A stretch of 64,000 bases of DNA, from positions 1,018,598-1,082,597 of the forward strand of contig JXCB02000002.1 of assembly GCA_000828075.3 (NCBI GenBank), written 5' to 3'. This DNA comes from Tolypothrix campylonemoides VB511288. GTDB taxonomy: Bacteria > Cyanobacteriota > Cyanobacteriia > Cyanobacteriales > Nostocaceae. The first letter of the stretch is position 1. Every line of letters starts with the position of its first letter. Below, in pieces: positions 49,001-57,313 of the stretch. The notes below the pieces were generated by a model. It was not told the DNA's origin, ran no database searches, and saw only the letters and a list, made by a program, of their open reading frames with translations. Both the position numbers and the translations under genes were made by a program.

Positions 49001-49294
49001 CCAATTCTCATGACTGCTATCTCTGGTTTCGTTGGTTTTTGGCCCTTGGTGATAGCTTCTGGCGCTGGGGCAATGAGCCGTTGGTCTTTGGGAACAGCGC
49101 TGTTTGGTGGTTATCTGATTTCAACAATCTTAAGTTTGTTTTTAGTTCCAGTGCTGTATGTCGTGATCAAGAACCTAGAAGAGAGCTTCTTGAAACCGGG
49201 TAAACCTGGCAAGTCCAGCTCGACTGAGTATCCATCTCAGCAGGACAAGGAACAAGCTCTCTCTACATTTCAGGCTAGTCCACAAGAAGAGTGA
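46031..49294 (+). CDS. RND efflux pump inner-membrane subunit (HAE1/AcrB family)
   Basis: The protein has 1087 residues, the family's normal size, with twelve membrane helices in two halves and two large periplasmic loops. It starts with the typical IADIFIKRPVFTTVCTVLILLVGG. TM4 contains the proton-relay aspartates in GLVVDDGIVVVEAI, and the second half has GLASKNAILIVEFA and the R/PIL motif (RLRPILMTAISGFVGFWPL). It exports hydrophobic compounds by proton antiport with the adaptor encoded upstream. The specificity is unknown. A strong terminator follows. Confidence 0.94.
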   Translation: MLLSIADIFIKRPVFTTVCTVLILLVGGICVPLLPLDKLPEMALKQVSVTANYLGTDAKTAEENVTTVLEREINGTERVVYMSSQTTNDGNTTINVSFPTEMDRNTAQVLVQNNVAIAEASLPEEVNRIGVITQKQSPTITLAYAFYSDKDQNGNFVYDNVFLSNYVDRQIFDEIKRIEGVGSLRIVGERKYAMRLWLDPDALAARNLTAQDVINAVSEQNIQVGAGRIGQQPTPSDQQYEIALRANGRFTTPAEAEDIVVQTGKDGTLIRLKDVGRAEVGAENYSATTLFDGSPAVILLAYQLPGTNAWNTANAIKAKMAELQPNFPPGLKAAVGLDNTLFVAASLDEAFKTLMEAIALVFLVIFIFLQDWRTTIIPSLAIPVSLIGAMAFAYVFGFTLNQLTIFGIILATGLVVDDGIVVVEAIAAKLEQGMKPMQAALDAMEELTGAIIATSVVLMAVFIPVTFFPGTTGIVYKQFALIIAFSIAISTFNALSFSPSMSAIIMRRQQEVHGPLGLFFRWFNRVFDWLKGGYVKIVEFLIRVRWIVIPVFIAGLVATGWIYQTTPQGFIPEEDQGYFFAIVEAPPGVSLNYSVDLVKKISEEVVQPLPEVEHVVGNAGFGFEGNASNKSLFFVKLKDWEERHGGEHSVFGILQKINKGLQEKIPGATAIAVNAPPVDGLGSTGGFEMYIQNRQALPMEALIENTRNVIAAAQKRPELGGVFTQFTFDTPMMQISIDRNQAKAQNIQISDIFSTMQTYLGARYVNQYVLGGRLYRVYAQAEGTVRSNPEDLSRLYVRSQDGNLVQLSSVVQLERMTYPPVITHFNVYPSIKIQGGPAPGYSTGQAIQAMEAVANEVLQPGFGFAWTGTALQEKSSGGAAPIIFGLAFVMVFLVLAAQYESYVDPTIIMITVPLAILGALGAVVFRANVFQAGGVWPVINNNIYAQVALVMLIGLASKNAILIVEFANQLVELGMNITKAAIRASEERLRPILMTAISGFVGFWPLVIASGAGAMSRWSLGTALFGGYLISTILSLFLVPVLYVVIKNLEESFLKPGKPGKSSSTEYPSQQDKEQALSTFQASPQEE

Positions 49295-49311
49295 GGTGTT
49301 GAGTTCGTCAC

Positions 49312-49346
49312 GCAGCCTGGGTTAAGCACTCAGGCTGCTCTTTTTT
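49312..49346 (+). terminator. Intrinsic terminator of the efflux operon
   Basis: GCAGCCTG and CAGGCTGC form an 8-bp GC-rich stem, followed by TCTTTTTT. It starts 18 bases after the RND stop codon. Confidence 0.9.
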
Positions 49347-49497
49347 ATCTAGGCTGAAATAGTCATGCGACTTTGACATTATTAACACATTATTAACATT
49401 ATTAACTGTAAAGTTAGCAGTTCCATAAAAAGCTTTGAATGTAGAATAATGTCATGGGGTAGAAGAAGATTCACGTTTGTCTATAGAGGTAACACGG

Positions 49498-49593
49498 ATG
49501 TTCAAAAAATGGAATTTAGACGATTGGATAAACCATATTTTGTTTACGATCACTGTTGTATATCTGTTTTACTCTTTCTTCTTGCACCACTAG
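49498..49593 (+). CDS. Possible 31-residue membrane peptide
   Basis: An ATG preceded by AGAGGTAACACGG opens a 31-codon frame: a short charged head (MFKKWNLDDW) and one hydrophobic helix (HILFTITVVYLFYSFFL). The layout resembles the tiny single-helix subunits of photosynthetic complexes, but I do not recognise it. It is too short for statistical support, so treat it as a candidate. The rest of 49347-49875 holds repeat-like pieces (TATCAGTTATCAGTTATCGG near 49600, and a CCCTCCCCTAAAAAGGGAGG palindrome near 49690) and no other gene. Confidence 0.35.
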   Translation: MFKKWNLDDWINHILFTITVVYLFYSFFLHH

Positions 49594-49875
49594 TCCTCAT
49601 ATCAGTTATCAGTTATCAGTTATCGGTTAACCTTACTTTTCGCGGTATCTGGAAAACCTTGCTTCTATTTCTCTCTCCACCTCTCCCTAACCCTCCCCTA
49701 AAAAGGGAGGGAGGAGCAGCTTTTATACTGAGCGAGACGCGTGAATTTTGGGGAAAGAAAGTTAGATTTTTTGTGAACTTTTCCACATGACGTGAAAAGT
49801 TAGATGGGTCAACAACCGCCTGTTTACTATTCACTGTGTACTGCTAACTGTTCACTATTTACTGTTTACTGTTCT

Positions 49876-50109
49876 ATGAATATCAAGTTAATCATCTTTT
49901 CAGGTGTTATGACTGGTCTAATTGGCGCAGTTATCGGTTTGGCTGCTGCTCAAATTGGTCAGCGTGGTTTTAATGAACCTAAATTTGAAGGTCAGTACTA
50001 CCAAGACTTGCACAACAAATATAGTTTAATTGGTGCCAGCTTGGGACTTGTTGTGGGTGTTGCACAAGAATGTGTGCGCGAGCTTAAGGCTGATAGAGAA
50101 GAGAAGTAG
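49876..50109 (+). CDS. Small membrane protein of unknown function
   Basis: The protein has 77 residues from the ATG at 49876; the 24 codons upstream of it are repeat sequence. Two hydrophobic segments (IIFSGVMTGLIGAVIGLAAAQIG and SLIGASLGLVVGVAQECV) flank a short polar loop (FNEPKFEGQYYQDLHNKY), so it probably forms a helical hairpin in the membrane. It has a charged C-terminus. I do not recognise the family, but it has the look of a conserved cyanobacterial protein. Confidence 0.65.
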   Translation: MNIKLIIFSGVMTGLIGAVIGLAAAQIGQRGFNEPKFEGQYYQDLHNKYSLIGASLGLVVGVAQECVRELKADREEK

Positions 50110-50361
50110 AAGTTACTAAAACCAGGCTGAGTCGAGAGTACTTCTCTGTTTAACTTGTGGATATGCACGAAAGTTCTCGAAAATGTGTTGGCTGTCAATA
50201 AGCTTATCAAAACCTTGAGCCTATCTTAGGTATTTTGGTAAAAGTAAATTATGCGAATTTAGGACGCAAGTGTCTCTGCCATTCATTTTTATAACTAGTT
50301 TCTAAAGGGTGACGTTTGCTAAAAGAAACTTGAATCTTTTGTTTATAAAAAGTAAGCACGA

Positions 50362-50511
50362 ATGAAGGTTAAATACAGCTTATTTTGCTTGCTAGTTATC
50401 GGCACAACCGCTCTAACTACGACTTACTGGAACTTGGGTATGATGGTGATGACAACATTTTTATTAGCTTACTTCTCTAAAGGTATAAGATGCGAGCGCA
50501 AAAGCTTGTAA
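50362..50511 (+). CDS. Possible 49-residue membrane protein
   Basis: The frame MKVKYSLFCLLVIGTTALTT...ends CERKSL. It is mostly hydrophobic, with two short helices (YSLFCLLVIGTTALTTTYW and LGMMVMTTFLLAYF) and basic ends. There is no strong ribosome binding site. It stops 20 bases before the convergent DUF3493 gene. It is a plausible but unproven gene. Confidence 0.4.
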   Translation: MKVKYSLFCLLVIGTTALTTTYWNLGMMVMTTFLLAYFSKGIRCERKSL

Positions 50512-50530
50512 TTCATCTCATCAAAAGGTT

Positions 50531-50800
50531 TTAGAGGCGTCGTTGTCTGCGCTGCTCCCAACGCCAAAGAAAAACCATTAAAGTAATAATTCCTATTTGA
50601 AGTGCCAAGTTAGGCAAAGCGCTGTCAACATCGCGTCCCGCAAGTAGCTGAGAAAAAAAGATCAGTGCGCCGATAAAGCCAGAAGCACCACAAGCAATGT
50701 AGATAAATTGCCGTAAGCCACGATAGGGGGCAGCTATTTCTGCCTTAAGACGGGCATATTGTTCTGATTTCATACGATTTTTGCTATTCGGTTCTGTCAT
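50531..50800 (-). CDS. DUF3493 membrane protein
   Basis: The protein has 89 residues. The N-terminal SEQYARLKAEIAAPYRGLRQFIYIACGASGFIGALIFF is characteristic of DUF3493, followed by a second membrane helix (LALQIGIITLMVFLWRWEQ) and a basic tail. The family is shared by cyanobacteria and chloroplasts, where LPA3 (low photosystem II accumulation) is a member, so a thylakoid role in PSII assembly is possible. It is monocistronic and divergent from tRNA-Thr. Confidence 0.82.
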   Translation of the reverse strand: MTEPNSKNRMKSEQYARLKAEIAAPYRGLRQFIYIACGASGFIGALIFFSQLLAGRDVDSALPNLALQIGIITLMVFLWRWEQRRQRRL

Positions 50801-50822
50801 AAGCTATAATGTTTTAATGTGT

Positions 50823-50894
50823 GCCGATGTGGCTCAGTGGTAGAGCACTCGATTCGTAATCGAGCGGTCGCGGGTTCAAATCCCGCCATCGGCT
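50823..50894 (+). tRNA. tRNA-Thr (anticodon CGT)
   Basis: A full cloverleaf is visible: acceptor GCCGATG/CATCGGC, anticodon stem CTCGA/TCGAG with loop TTCGTAA, and T arm GCGGGTTCAAATCCCGC. The discriminator is T; CCA is not encoded. It reads ACG codons. Confidence 0.95.
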
Positions 50895-50939
50895 TTTGAT
50901 TAGAGATTACCAGAACTTTAGCTAGCCCGCCAGAAGCTT

Positions 50940-51180
50940 TAGATCTCACCCGCTTTGGGGAGTGTGGGATTTATGGCGCTTACGCGCCGAGAGCGCCTGT
51001 CCGCAGGACTTACGGCACTGCGCGGAGTGCAACCGCGCTTTTTTCCCAATGAGCCCTCCGGACAAGCACTCGTGTACCCTTCAGGCATTGGGCAAAGCTC
51101 CGCCTTTCCTGGCGATTGCGCAAAGCGCGGTGCTAGAGCCAATCGCATATTCAAAGCAGTGTGTCCAAAAGGAACTTAGT
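50940..51180. repeat. GC-rich dispersed repeat block after tRNA-Thr
   Basis: This GC-rich stretch contains GGCGCTTACGCGCC, GCCTGTCCGCAGGAC and CTCCGGACAAGCACTCGTG-type palindromic pieces and is open in several frames on both strands at once. None of these frames has a ribosome binding site or recognisable protein features. The following DNA (51181-51369) is AT-rich leader of the next gene. Confidence 0.6.
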
Positions 51181-51369
51181 AGCCGCATAATTGCGTGCGT
51201 TCATACATAACAATATCGTGTATGATGAATCATCAGAAGGTAATAACAAGGGTTTTCTTTGATCTACAAGTTTCGACTAAAACCAACCAAGCAATTTGGT
51301 AGAAATTTCTTGCAAAGTCTACAATAATTTTTGAAAAAAAATATATCTAAAAGTTATCAAACTTTCTAT

Positions 51370-51630
51370 ATGCCAGATTCATTAATGTATCAGCAGGATT
51401 ATTTTGTTGTTTTAGAAACGAACCAACCAGAACAAATTCTTTCTGCTCCAGAGTTGTTAGAAAAGCTTAAGGGAATTTTAGAAAAATTTCAATTTGAGGA
51501 TTTGCCACTCGATTTACGCTCTTTTGATTCAATAGAAGCGCAAGCAAAATATTTAATCGACACGAGTTGCGAGTTGGATGTTGGTTCTGGGCAGTATTTG
51601 CAATGGTACGCAGTTCGCCTAGAAAAGTAA
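51370..51630 (+). CDS. CRR7-like protein (chlororespiratory reduction 7)
   Basis: The protein has 86 residues from the ATG at 51370 (MPDSLMYQQDYFVVLETNQPEQIL). The sequence matches the CRR7 family throughout, ending SFDSIEAQAKYLIDTSCELDVGSGQYLQWYAVRLEK. In plants CRR7 is an assembly factor for the chloroplast NDH-1-like complex; the cyanobacterial protein is presumed to help NDH-1 or related thylakoid complexes. The longer TTG-started frame at 51331 is less likely. It is monocistronic. Confidence 0.85.
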   Translation: MPDSLMYQQDYFVVLETNQPEQILSAPELLEKLKGILEKFQFEDLPLDLRSFDSIEAQAKYLIDTSCELDVGSGQYLQWYAVRLEK

Positions 51631-51887
51631 AGATGAGTCATTAGTCGTTAGTAACAACTAAAAACTAATGACCAAGAAAGAACTCAGAAATCAGAACTCA
51701 GGAGTCAGAATATTAAACGCGTTTTCTGGTTACGAATTAAGAACTCTGGTTCCTGAGTATTGGTAGGCGTGCCCCCGAATTGAAACGCGAGAGAAAAAGA
51801 AAGTTTTCCTTCTCAAATCAAGAGGGTTCTCCTTGTGGGGATATTCTGATTACTGAGTTCTGCGTTCTGCATTCTTCTTAATCATAA

Positions 51888-52436
51888 CTATTTTTTATTC
51901 GCAATCAGCGCCAGTTCAATTCTTTCTGGTTCTGGCTGTGTCACTTTTACCTCTACTCCAGGACCAAAAAAACTGGTCATTTTTTCCTGTTTTTGTTGCC
52001 ATACATCAATTGGTACCAATGGCGAATCAAATTCCAAAATTAAAGTATAAGCTCCATTGATTTCTGTTTCTCGCAACCCTGTGACAACTGGTCTCTCATC
52101 GTCTGTGGAACCAAGCTTTAGAAATGAAAGCGCTTTATCTAAATGCCCGTCTTGACCGTAGCAATATCGAGTAATGTCTAGACGAATTTGATTTTGAGTA
52201 GAAGTTGCTTGCTGATTTCTCAGTGCTAACACTTGTGGCGTCGTAGGTTGACTGAAGGGTACAGGCTTAAGTTCGTTAGCTTTGAGTGCAAGTCCTCCTA
52301 ATAGAAGAGGAATTCCGTAAAAAAAACCTGCAAGATTTAGTGTGGCATAGTCAGCAGCGTAGGCAGCAAAACCCATGATAGTTAAAATACTGCCTATGGT
52401 TATACCTAGTGTTCCCAAAGAAAATTGGCGTAACAT
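51888..52436 (-). CDS. DUF2854 membrane protein
   Basis: The protein has 182 residues. Two N-terminal helices (LGTLGITIGSILTIMGFAAYA and LNLAGFFYGIPLLLGGLALKA) are followed by a soluble domain (RYCYGQDGHLDKALSFLKLG...YTLILEFDSPLVPIDVWQQKQEKMTSFFGPGVEV). This is the DUF2854 layout, found in cyanobacteria and plastids. The function is not established. It stands alone; the preceding spacer (51631-51887) contains only short direct repeats of the AACTCAG type. Confidence 0.85.
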   Translation of the reverse strand: MLRQFSLGTLGITIGSILTIMGFAAYAADYATLNLAGFFYGIPLLLGGLALKANELKPVPFSQPTTPQVLALRNQQATSTQNQIRLDITRYCYGQDGHLDKALSFLKLGSTDDERPVVTGLRETEINGAYTLILEFDSPLVPIDVWQQKQEKMTSFFGPGVEVKVTQPEPERIELALIANKK

Positions 52437-52602
52437 GATTTTAGTTCGTGATGAATTCCTAGTACCTTAGTTTTTCTATCATCGGTGATCACGAACAAGT
52501 TAGGGAAGACCATAGGTGATTCAATGGCTGCTTTGCGCTACACAAGAGAGGGCGGCTTACCGTAGATTAAAGTAGAGAAGAGTTGAAGACAGGAAAATAA
52601 CA

Positions 52603-52782
52603 ATGGATGCACAAACTATAAAACAACGAGTCGCTAAAGTTCAAAGTCAACGAGAGTATTTACTCAATCTCTTGGAACAGCCAAACCTGGGAACTTTAAG
52701 AATTGACGTGAATCAGGCTTTGGAAGAAATGGATGAGCTTATTGATGAATTTAGACGCACCTTTGGACAAACAGAAATTTAG
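52603..52782 (+). CDS. Small helical protein of unknown function
   Basis: A 59-residue frame (MDAQTIKQRVAKVQSQREYLLNLLEQPNLGTLRIDV...) with an AGGAAA box before the ATG. It is predicted as two charged helices around a short turn (NQALEEMDELIDEFRRTFG). The composition and periodicity look like a real protein. The function is unknown. A hairpin terminator follows. Confidence 0.65.
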   Translation: MDAQTIKQRVAKVQSQREYLLNLLEQPNLGTLRIDVNQALEEMDELIDEFRRTFGQTEI

Positions 52783-52818
52783 TTGAGTCTCAATAAGCGA
52801 CATTATTGATAAAAAACC

Positions 52819-52855
52819 GCGTCGGCAAACCGCTAATTTACGGCTTTACCGACGC
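52819..52855. terminator. Hairpin between convergent genes
   Basis: GCGTCGG and CCGACGC flank a partly paired interior, giving a GC-rich stem between the small + strand gene and the minus-strand receiver gene. It may act on both strands. Confidence 0.6.
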
Positions 52856-52931
52856 CTTTAAACACTTTCATATTCCCTAGTCCACTGAGTTGATCTTGTT
52901 TTAGAGTTCCCAAGCTACTTTGCTGTATCAT

Positions 52932-53348
52932 TTATCCCGCTACTGAACGATTAGCTGCACCCTGTCCTAACTTTTTAACCAAAGCAATGAGTTCGGTGGT
53001 TGGTGTATCTTTTTTACAAAAAGCATCCAAGCTACCGATTTCTTTGGTTTCTTGACACTTAGTGTCTTCCACTGATGAGTAAGCAATGATTTGGGTATTT
53101 GGAGCAATTGCTTTAATATGACCAGAGGCGCTCCAACCATCCATGACTGGCATATGTAAATCTAGTACTATCACGTCGGGGTGACAGTGTTTAACCATTT
53201 CTACGGCTTCTTGACCATTACTAGCTAAACCAACAACTTGAAGATTTTTTTGGCTAGAAAAGGCTAACTTTAGGGTTAAACGAGTCAGTTCGTGATCGTC
53301 AACTACTAGAACACGCAATGTAGAAGGCTCACAAGACAACATCAACAT
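52932..53348 (-). CDS. Stand-alone response regulator receiver domain
   Basis: The protein has 138 residues. It is a CheY-like receiver: acidic pair VVDDHELTR, phospho-acceptor Asp in PDVIVLDLHMPVMDGW, then a Ser in IIAYSSVED at the switch position, and Lys in FCKKD. It has no output domain. It is the nearest gene to ppk on the same strand (157 bases apart). Its partner kinase cannot be told; a histidine kinase gene lies 4 kb away, on the other strand. Confidence 0.88.
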   Translation of the reverse strand: MLMLSCEPSTLRVLVVDDHELTRLTLKLAFSSQKNLQVVGLASNGQEAVEMVKHCHPDVIVLDLHMPVMDGWSASGHIKAIAPNTQIIAYSSVEDTKCQETKEIGSLDAFCKKDTPTTELIALVKKLGQGAANRSVAG

Positions 53349-53505
53349 CCATGTAAAAGAATAACAACTTATGATAACCTTTACAGTTTATGGGAATAGG
53401 TGCCTCGACTCACTCTATCCAATGGTTGAATAAATTGTATTGAACCTATGGCAACAAGTTGGATAATTTAGAATCAGGAGAGGTTTTAAGAAAACTTATA
53501 ACAAG

Positions 53506-55719
53506 CTAGCCGTCAACATCAAAGGAACTTTTTTTTGTATCCACCATGTTTGGAGTGGCTATTCCATTCAAGCTTAAAGCCATAGACATGAGTATTTTTT
53601 GCGAACTGGCTTCTGGGCTGTCTTCACCAGAGCGTCTTTGAATGTAACTGCCATCTGGCTGTAAATCCCAAGCTTGGCGGTTATCTGCTAACATAATTCC
53701 TAAGATTTCTTGCAAATCCTTAGCAATATCTGCATCTATGATTGGGGTAATGACTTCTACGCGACGATCCAAATTACGCCGCATCCAGTCGGCACTACCA
53801 ATATAAATTTCCTCCTGCCCATTGTTATAGAAATAAAAAATACGGGAGTGCTCTAAAAAGCGACCAACGATACTAATAACGCGAATATTTTCACTAATAT
53901 CTTTTAATCCAGGGCGTAAACAGCACATTCCACGCACAATAAGGTCAATTTGCACGCCAGCGCGGGAAGCTTCATATAATTTGCTAATAATTTCTGGGTC
54001 TATCAATGAATTCATTTTGGCAACAATCCGCCCACTCATGCCATTGTGAACATTTTCAATTTCCCGGTGAATAAAGGAAATAAAGCGATCGCGCATCGTC
54101 ACAGGTGCAACCAGCAGTTTTCGGTATGACTTTTGCCGCGAGTATCCTGTCAAGAAATTGAAAACATCTGTAACATCGGCTCCCAAATCTTCGTTACAAC
54201 TGAACAATCCCAAGTCTGTATACAGTCGCGCTGTTTTCGGGTTATAATTACCAGTGCCAATATGCACATAGCGATAAATGCGGTCTTGTTCGCGTCGCAC
54301 CACCATAACAAGTTTGCAGTGAGTCTTCAGCCCGACTAGACCATAAACTACGTGAACTCCAACGCTTTCCAGACGCTTTGCCCAGTAGATATTATTCTCT
54401 TCATCAAACCGCGCCTTAAGTTCCACCAGTACAGACACCTGCTTGCCATTTTCTGCAGCCGCAATCAAGGCATTTACGATCGGCGAGTCAAAAGAAGTCC
54501 GATAAAGAGTCATCTTGATTGCTAGCACATTCGGATCATGAGCCGCATAGGTAATAAATTGTACCACAGATCTCGAAAAGGATTGATAGGGATGGTGTAC
54601 GAGTAAATCCTTTTCTCGAATGACTGTAAAAAAATCTTTTCCTTCTTCTATCTCGCGTACATCTGGGTTTCTGTTTGGCTCTTTAATCCTTTGTAAGCGG
54701 GGATGTACTACAGATTGCCATGGTGGATCTTTAAGTTCTGGGACAGGCAATGACATGAAGTACATTAAATCCTTCAGTCCTATAATACCGTCTACTTCGT
54801 AAACATCATTTTCTTCTAATTCCAAATCCTCCAGCAGTCGTTTTCTGATCGATTCAGGAGTTTGAGAATGTATTTCTAGTCGTAATGGAGATCCACCAAC
54901 GCGCCGTTTTCGCAATTCCTGCTCAATAGCTAACAGCAAATCATCCGCTTCATCTTCTTCTAATTCCAAGTCAGTGTCACGTGTAATACGGAAAGTATGG
55001 TACTCTTGGATACTCATACCCGAAAAGAGAGACTCTAAGTTATGGGCGATCGCCTGTTCCAAAGGGACACCAGTCCAGACTGCTGGTTTTCCGTCATCAT
55101 GAATTCCCAAATCTGGCGGTAGAGCTAAAAATCGTGGTAAAACTGTGGGAACTTTGACTCTAGCAAACAATTCTTCTTCAGTTTCTGGGTTTTTGACCAC
55201 AACAGCCAAATTCAGGCTGAGATTAGAAATGTAGGGAAAAGGATGCGACGGATCAACAGCAAGGGGAGTCACGACGGGAAAGATTTGCTCTTCGTAGTAT
55301 TTGTCTAAGTAATTTCTCTGCCTTTGGCTTAAATCTATGTAATCTAAAATGTGTATACCGTGCTTTGCTAGCTGAGGTCGCAGAACTTTCTCAAATTGTT
55401 CGTGTTGTTTGGCTACTAAGGGACGCAGGGTCGAGCTAATTTCATCGAGTTGTTGTTGTGGCGTGCGACCATCGGAAGGTAACTGACTAACCTTCGCTTC
55501 TACCTGTTCTTTGAGTGCTGCAACACGCACCATAAAGAACTCATCGAGGTTAGAGCTAAAAATTCCCAAAAACTTGAGGCGTTCAAGAAGCGGTGTCCGC
55601 GAGTCGCAGGCTTCATGCAACACCCTTCTATTAAACTCCAACCAGCTTAACTCTCGGTTGAAATAGTATTGCGGGTCATTAAGATTGATTTGATGTGCAG
55701 TCTTCTTTGATTTTGGCAT
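53506..55719 (-). CDS. ppk1: Polyphosphate kinase 1
   Basis: The protein has 737 residues. PPK1 reversibly makes polyphosphate from ATP. All parts are visible: the N-terminal domain (YYFNRELSWLEFNRRVLHEA), the head domain, and two phospholipase D-like catalytic domains, with the autophosphorylated histidine in YVHIGTGNYNPKTARLYTDLGLF and the second histidine in FLEHSRIFYFYNNG. The motif KARFDEENNIYWAKRLE is also typical. It is cytoplasmic. It precedes the receiver-domain gene on the same strand. Confidence 0.96.
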   Translation of the reverse strand: MPKSKKTAHQINLNDPQYYFNRELSWLEFNRRVLHEACDSRTPLLERLKFLGIFSSNLDEFFMVRVAALKEQVEAKVSQLPSDGRTPQQQLDEISSTLRPLVAKQHEQFEKVLRPQLAKHGIHILDYIDLSQRQRNYLDKYYEEQIFPVVTPLAVDPSHPFPYISNLSLNLAVVVKNPETEEELFARVKVPTVLPRFLALPPDLGIHDDGKPAVWTGVPLEQAIAHNLESLFSGMSIQEYHTFRITRDTDLELEEDEADDLLLAIEQELRKRRVGGSPLRLEIHSQTPESIRKRLLEDLELEENDVYEVDGIIGLKDLMYFMSLPVPELKDPPWQSVVHPRLQRIKEPNRNPDVREIEEGKDFFTVIREKDLLVHHPYQSFSRSVVQFITYAAHDPNVLAIKMTLYRTSFDSPIVNALIAAAENGKQVSVLVELKARFDEENNIYWAKRLESVGVHVVYGLVGLKTHCKLVMVVRREQDRIYRYVHIGTGNYNPKTARLYTDLGLFSCNEDLGADVTDVFNFLTGYSRQKSYRKLLVAPVTMRDRFISFIHREIENVHNGMSGRIVAKMNSLIDPEIISKLYEASRAGVQIDLIVRGMCCLRPGLKDISENIRVISIVGRFLEHSRIFYFYNNGQEEIYIGSADWMRRNLDRRVEVITPIIDADIAKDLQEILGIMLADNRQAWDLQPDGSYIQRRSGEDSPEASSQKILMSMALSLNGIATPNMVDTKKSSFDVDG

Positions 55720-56170
55720 GATGACCTGGATGCAGGCGGGTGTAGCTTGTAGAGATGGGATGGCATACTAAACATAGTAGAGGAAAAGATGCCTTGCTTC
55801 TATTTCAAGGCAAAGAGAAAGGGAAATTTGCGGACGGATTGGGAAACTTAGGTTGAACGATACGCACACCCAAGTCAAAACAACCAGATGAACAGGCGAT
55901 TAACTCAGGATAAATGCTGAGAGGTTGGTCGAAAACTTTGTAGCGATAACCTCAATTCTAGAGAGCGATATCGCTGTTTTGCGAAAATTCATCAATCATC
56001 AAATGATGCCAAAAAATGGCGTTACTAAATTGAGGAATGATTTTTAGAATTTTGCTAGTCATTTTCCCTTACGATTTCTAAAGAGCTATTTATTACCCGA
56101 ACCTCTCTTAACATTGGTGGAAAGTAGACTCGAGAAGAATTAACTGAACTAAAATTAAGGAGTCATTGTT
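55720..56170. other. Spacer between ppk1 and the hydrolase gene, with a lone MITE end
   Basis: The 450-base gap contains a GAGAGCGATATCGCTG palindrome near 55960 and, at 56091-56117, a TATTACCCGAACCTCTCTTA segment resembling one terminal repeat of the MITE family at 12114 and 31077. No second end is recognisable, so it is a solo remnant. An AAGGAG box for the next gene is at about 56157. Confidence 0.55.
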
Positions 56171-57253
56171 GTGACTATATATAAAATCCTGTCAGTAGCG
56201 TCTTTCAGCGCGGCTCTAATGGTATTGAGTATAGAGAAAGCCGATGCTGTAACTTTCAGTGATGCTCCTTTGTTTCAAGATGTTGCCAGCTACACGACAA
56301 CTATCACAGCTAATAACGATTTAGCCGATATCTACTACCCCAATCCATCAAATTTAAAAACTAGCAATTATTCATTCCCCGTGGTAATTTTGTTGCAAGG
56401 TGCAAATATTGATAAATCAAATTACTCTAATTACGCTAATTTAGTAGCCCGCTACGGATTTGTGGTAGTTGTACCCAACCACTTCAGAACTCTACCACAG
56501 AGTGGTATGACAGGACTTTTACCTGAGCCCTCACAAATCAATGCTGTTTTGTCACAGATAAAGGCTGATTCGGAAAATCCTACAACGCCAGTGAGTGGAG
56601 TTGTTGATACACAAAAATTAGGCTTGCTTGGTCATTCTGCAGGAGGCTATGCCGGATTAGCTGCGATCGCAAACGCTTGTCTTCCCTTTTTTTGTGAAGA
56701 CTCTTTCAGCCCACCACAAGAACTGAAAGCAGCAGCGTTTTTCGGTTCTTTTCTACGAAATATATCAACTCAAGAGTTTGTCCCTATCAATAATTCAGGA
56801 ATTCCTGTTGCCTTATTACACGGGACGCTTGATAGCATAAATACTATTGAGACAGCAAAGTTAACTTACGAGCAAATTCAAGATCCACCCAAATTATTTG
56901 TCACCATTAATGGTGCCAACCACTACGGGATTACAAATATCAATGATCCTTCAAGGTCTGGATTTGAGAAAAACACACCTACCATTGCTCAAGATGTAGC
57001 AATTGAAACTATCGCCCGTTGGAGTGGATTGTTTTTACGTGCCAGCATTCTTGGTGACAAAAGTGCTTTTAATTACGTCTATTTTACAGGCGATATGAAA
57101 GATGCAAATGTCAGTGTCACCAAACAAATAAAGCCTATTCCTGAAGCACCCTTAACATTGGGAATGGTAGCAATAAGTACCTGGAGTGTCTTATTGCGAT
57201 TGAAAAAATGGTTATCAATAAAGACAAGTAGCGAAGTCACCACCAATAGCTGA
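56171..57253 (+). CDS. Secreted alpha/beta hydrolase with PEP-CTERM-like tail
   Basis: The protein has 360 residues; the start is a GTG 8 bases after AAGGAG. It has a signal peptide (ILSVASFSAALMVLSIEKADA). It is an alpha/beta hydrolase fold of the chlorophyllase/cutinase-like type: FPVVILLQGANID (oxyanion region), GYGF-like ARYGFVVVVPNH, nucleophile motif GHSAGGYAG, acid in LLHGTLDSI, and the histidine in GANHYGI. The C-terminus has PIPEAP, a hydrophobic helix and RLKKW, a PEP-CTERM-like sorting signal. It is probably surface-associated; the ester substrate is unknown. Confidence 0.82.
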   Translation: MTIYKILSVASFSAALMVLSIEKADAVTFSDAPLFQDVASYTTTITANNDLADIYYPNPSNLKTSNYSFPVVILLQGANIDKSNYSNYANLVARYGFVVVVPNHFRTLPQSGMTGLLPEPSQINAVLSQIKADSENPTTPVSGVVDTQKLGLLGHSAGGYAGLAAIANACLPFFCEDSFSPPQELKAAAFFGSFLRNISTQEFVPINNSGIPVALLHGTLDSINTIETAKLTYEQIQDPPKLFVTINGANHYGITNINDPSRSGFEKNTPTIAQDVAIETIARWSGLFLRASILGDKSAFNYVYFTGDMKDANVSVTKQIKPIPEAPLTLGMVAISTWSVLLRLKKWLSIKTSSEVTTNS

Positions 57254-57313
57254 CGATAAAGAAAGCAGGGCTAACAGTACAAAAAGTGGGTTATTTTTAA
57301 GTCGCAAGCATCT

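Noticed and set aside
50939..51210. Three overlapping frames after tRNA-Thr
   Set aside because: All are open because the block is a GC-rich repeat; none has protein features.
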